Below are positions 62,449 through 64,000 of a stretch of DNA of 64,000 nt, one piece after another. The position numbers and the translations under genes were made by a program. The notes under the pieces are model-generated. The model saw only the letters and a list, made by a program, of their open reading frames with translations. It had not been told where the DNA came from and did not search any database. Numbering within the stretch: the stretch's first letter is position 1; each line of letters opens with the position of its first letter. The stretch covers positions 1-64,000 of the forward strand of contig JBHIBO010000001.1 of the NCBI GenBank assembly GCA_046759185.1, read 5' to 3'. Source of the stretch: JAJISK01 sp046759185. Its GTDB lineage: Archaea; Thermoplasmatota; Thermoplasmata; RBG-16-68-12; JAJISG01.

Positions 62449-63106
62449 GCTCCTTCTCCGCTAGGTTCTCCCCGGGAGGCACGCCAAGGCGGACCTTCTC
62501 GGCTTCCACGAGTTCCACGAGGACGTCCGCCAAGAGGGGATACAGGCTCACACGCGCCTCCTTCTGGATGGCGTCCCGGAAGTGTCCGACCCAACGGCCT
62601 AGGTGGTCCGTCATGAACTTTCGCAGGGCATCGCGAACGATCGCCGCGGCCTCCTCCTCTCCCGCGAGGGTCGCCCGCGCCTCCTGGAGGCACAAGACGC
62701 CCATGAACTCGAGTTCCGAGACGAGGTGATCCGGCAGCTCACCGCTGGGCATGAGGCCGAAGGCCCGGTAGAAGCCCGCGACGTCCGCCATGAGGACGTC
62801 CTTCAGAGGATCCGTTTCGCCACGATACGAGCTCTCGTAGGGCGGGCACCGTCCCTTCTCGAAGAGACGGAGCCGCTCGGCCGTAAGCGTCTCTAGGTCC
62901 TCGAGTTCCTGCCCCTCCACTTCAGAGAGCGTCGAGAGGGAGGTCGTTCCTTCCGGTCCGTGCGCTCCCAGGCGACGAAGTTCCCGAAGGGCTCGACCTT
63001 CCACCAGGTTATCCTCCACCGGGCCGAAGGCCCTGGCGAGGGCGCCGTAAATGGCGCCTAGCTGGAGGGTAACCTCCGCTCTCGGGATGGCATCGGGTTC
63101 ACTCAC
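62429..63106 (-). CDS. TorD/DmsD-type molybdoenzyme chaperone
   Basis: The 225-residue all-helical protein fits the TorD family of cofactor-insertion chaperones for DMSO-reductase-type enzymes. It has CPPYESSYRG, the variant ADVAGFYRAFGLMPSGELPDHLVSELEFMGVL (the hallmark PDHLxxELEFM), and a C-terminal ARVSLYPLLADVLVELV helix. It is cytosolic. It overlaps the preceding heme-subunit gene by 8 bp and the next membrane-protein gene by 20 bp, so all three are coupled. Confidence 0.88.
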   Translation of the reverse strand: MSEPDAIPRAEVTLQLGAIYGALARAFGPVEDNLVEGRALRELRRLGAHGPEGTTSLSTLSEVEGQELEDLETLTAERLRLFEKGRCPPYESSYRGETDPLKDVLMADVAGFYRAFGLMPSGELPDHLVSELEFMGVLCLQEARATLAGEEEAAAIVRDALRKFMTDHLGRWVGHFRDAIQKEARVSLYPLLADVLVELVEAEKVRLGVPPGENLAEKEHGGVAS

Positions 63107-64000
63107 GTTGCCGCCTCCTCCAGGTGGACCGAATGAGAAGAAGGGCGGCCACTGCTGCCAGGACGATCAGGATCACGGGCACCCAGATCGCCAAAGCTGC
63201 GAAAGGAGGTGGCCCCGGGATGTCCAAGGTGATCCAGCTCGACACGGACTTGCGGGCCCCCACGTCGCCCGAGGAACCATCCCATACCGCGAGGGCGAAG
63301 TTGTATCGTCCACCCACGCCCAGGGGCTGGTCTGCAGGGTCGCCGGTGTTCAATTGCCGGGCAATGGTCACGGTCCACCGCCCGTTCACCCAGACCCCAC
63401 GGCCCAGGGCGTCCTGGCGTTCCTGGGTAGTGATCGTCCCGAAGCCCTCGGCCACTGCGTCCTCCACGGCCGTGACCTTGAGGGGCTCCGAGAAGGGGTT
63501 GCCCACCGACCATCCCACCAGGAGGTCTCGTGCGCCCTCGGGGAAGGCGTCGGGTAGTCGGTAGGGCGGCCCCCCCACCGCGAAGGGATAGTAATCCACC
63601 CAGAAGTTGGGGAAGGTATCCTGAAGGTCGTGGAAGCCCTCCTCGAGGTCCGCTTGCCAATCGGCTTTCCATTGGACGATGTGAACACGCTGACCCCGGG
63701 AGCCCATGCAGATGCCGGGGAGGCTGGAGGAGGCGAGGAGAAGGGCAGTCGCGTCGCGGAACTCGGAGAGGCCCGTGGTTCTGTTGTCCTTCGTCGCGTC
63801 GGGCCAGGACACGCGGAAGACGATGTGGGTCCCATTGTGGAGGGTGCGGACCTGAATGCTGTTGGCGAAGGGGAGTGGACGGTTGGGAAGAGCCACGGTC
63901 TGTCCCGAGAGGGGCACGGCGACCTCGTTGGCATCCCCCCATAAGTCACTGGTCGGGTCCGTGACTGGGAGCTCCCCCTCCACTTCCACGCTCTGAAGGA
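63099..64000 (-). CDS. ethylbenzene-dehydrogenase-type heme subunit, 5' end outside window
   Basis: The frame is open through the right edge, so the start and any signal peptide lie beyond 64000. The visible part has ELPVTDPTSDLWGDANEVAVPLSGQTV, HIVFRVSWPDATKDN, WVNGRWTVTIARQL and a long beta-rich domain, as in the gamma subunit (heme b) of ethylbenzene dehydrogenase, chlorate/selenate reductase and related archaeal nitrate reductases. A single C-terminal membrane helix (IWVPVILIVLAAVAALLLI) follows, so the domain should sit outside the membrane. It would pass electrons between quinone or cytochromes and a molybdenum subunit encoded further right. Confidence 0.82.
   Translation of the reverse strand, partial: LQSVEVEGELPVTDPTSDLWGDANEVAVPLSGQTVALPNRPLPFANSIQVRTLHNGTHIVFRVSWPDATKDNRTTGLSEFRDATALLLASSSLPGICMGSRGQRVHIVQWKADWQADLEEGFHDLQDTFPNFWVDYYPFAVGGPPYRLPDAFPEGARDLLVGWSVGNPFSEPLKVTAVEDAVAEGFGTITTQERQDALGRGVWVNGRWTVTIARQLNTGDPADQPLGVGGRYNFALAVWDGSSGDVGARKSVSSWITLDIPGPPPFAALAIWVPVILIVLAAVAALLLIRSTWRRRQRE

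Noticed and set aside
1..64000. CRISPR arrays, inteins, transposases, integrases
   Set aside because: I saw no direct-repeat array, no intein in polB, radA or other usual hosts, and no transposase or integrase motif on either strand.

Overview
The window is a GC-rich archaeal chromosome segment. The informational genes are archaeal throughout: RadA recombinase, family-B DNA polymerase, Trm5, diphthine synthase DphB, pyruvoyl-dependent arginine decarboxylase, SRP19, ribosomal proteins S8e and L15e, aIF2-beta, type II methionine aminopeptidase, the archaeal phosphopantothenate synthetase and a presenilin-type membrane protease. Many genes carry a TATA-like A/T box about 25-30 nt before an ATG, GTG or TTG start and no Shine-Dalgarno, which suggests leaderless transcripts. 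An uncultured, heterotrophic, respiring euryarchaeon of the Thermoplasmatota type fits best. That lineage call is inference, because no rRNA or marker tree can be made here.

Left part (1-8.6 kb): a surface or secreted module with a large subtilisin-like protease (minus strand, broken by two one-base frameshifts) divergent from a cell-surface beta-propeller protein. It is bounded by a decayed copy of a tRNA-Arg whose 5' half is intact and by the intact tRNA-Arg(TCG). A methyltransferase gene follows, and its 3' end runs into a second decayed tRNA-Arg copy. This looks like repeated duplication or integration at one tRNA locus.

Core part (8.6-42.4 kb): mostly housekeeping. It holds a DUF885 metalloprotein, a thiolase, a very long Lhr helicase with a duplicated C-terminal module, a PrsW-like membrane protein, arginine decarboxylase, AsnRS, acyl-CoA dehydrogenase, Dcd, Trm5, DphB and RadA, then a tight MBL-Sua5-Map operon. 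A minus-strand translation and secretion cluster follows (pyrG, aIF2-beta-TRAM, presenilin homologue, phosphoesterase, S8e, SRP19). After it come a YchF-like GTPase with PolB, L15e, a ThiI-like protein whose PP-loop is gone, and two ion or sulfur-compound transporters.

Accessory part (42.4-61.4 kb): small regulators (ArsR-like, HxlR, two unassigned winged-helix proteins), universal stress proteins, two APC permeases (one fused to two USP domains, with foreign-looking arginine codon use), a broken TauE/SafE transporter, HtrA-like protease, isochorismatase-like hydrolase, 3-methyladenine glycosylase, small methyltransferases, a VOC protein and a RIO-like kinase. Two regulator genes have clear inverted repeats over their promoters.

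Right edge (61.4-64 kb): a minus-strand, translationally coupled group of an ethylbenzene-dehydrogenase/DMSO-reductase-type heme subunit (cut by the window edge), a TorD-type chaperone and an unassigned polytopic membrane protein. It is probably the tail of a respiratory molybdoenzyme operon that continues beyond base 64000.
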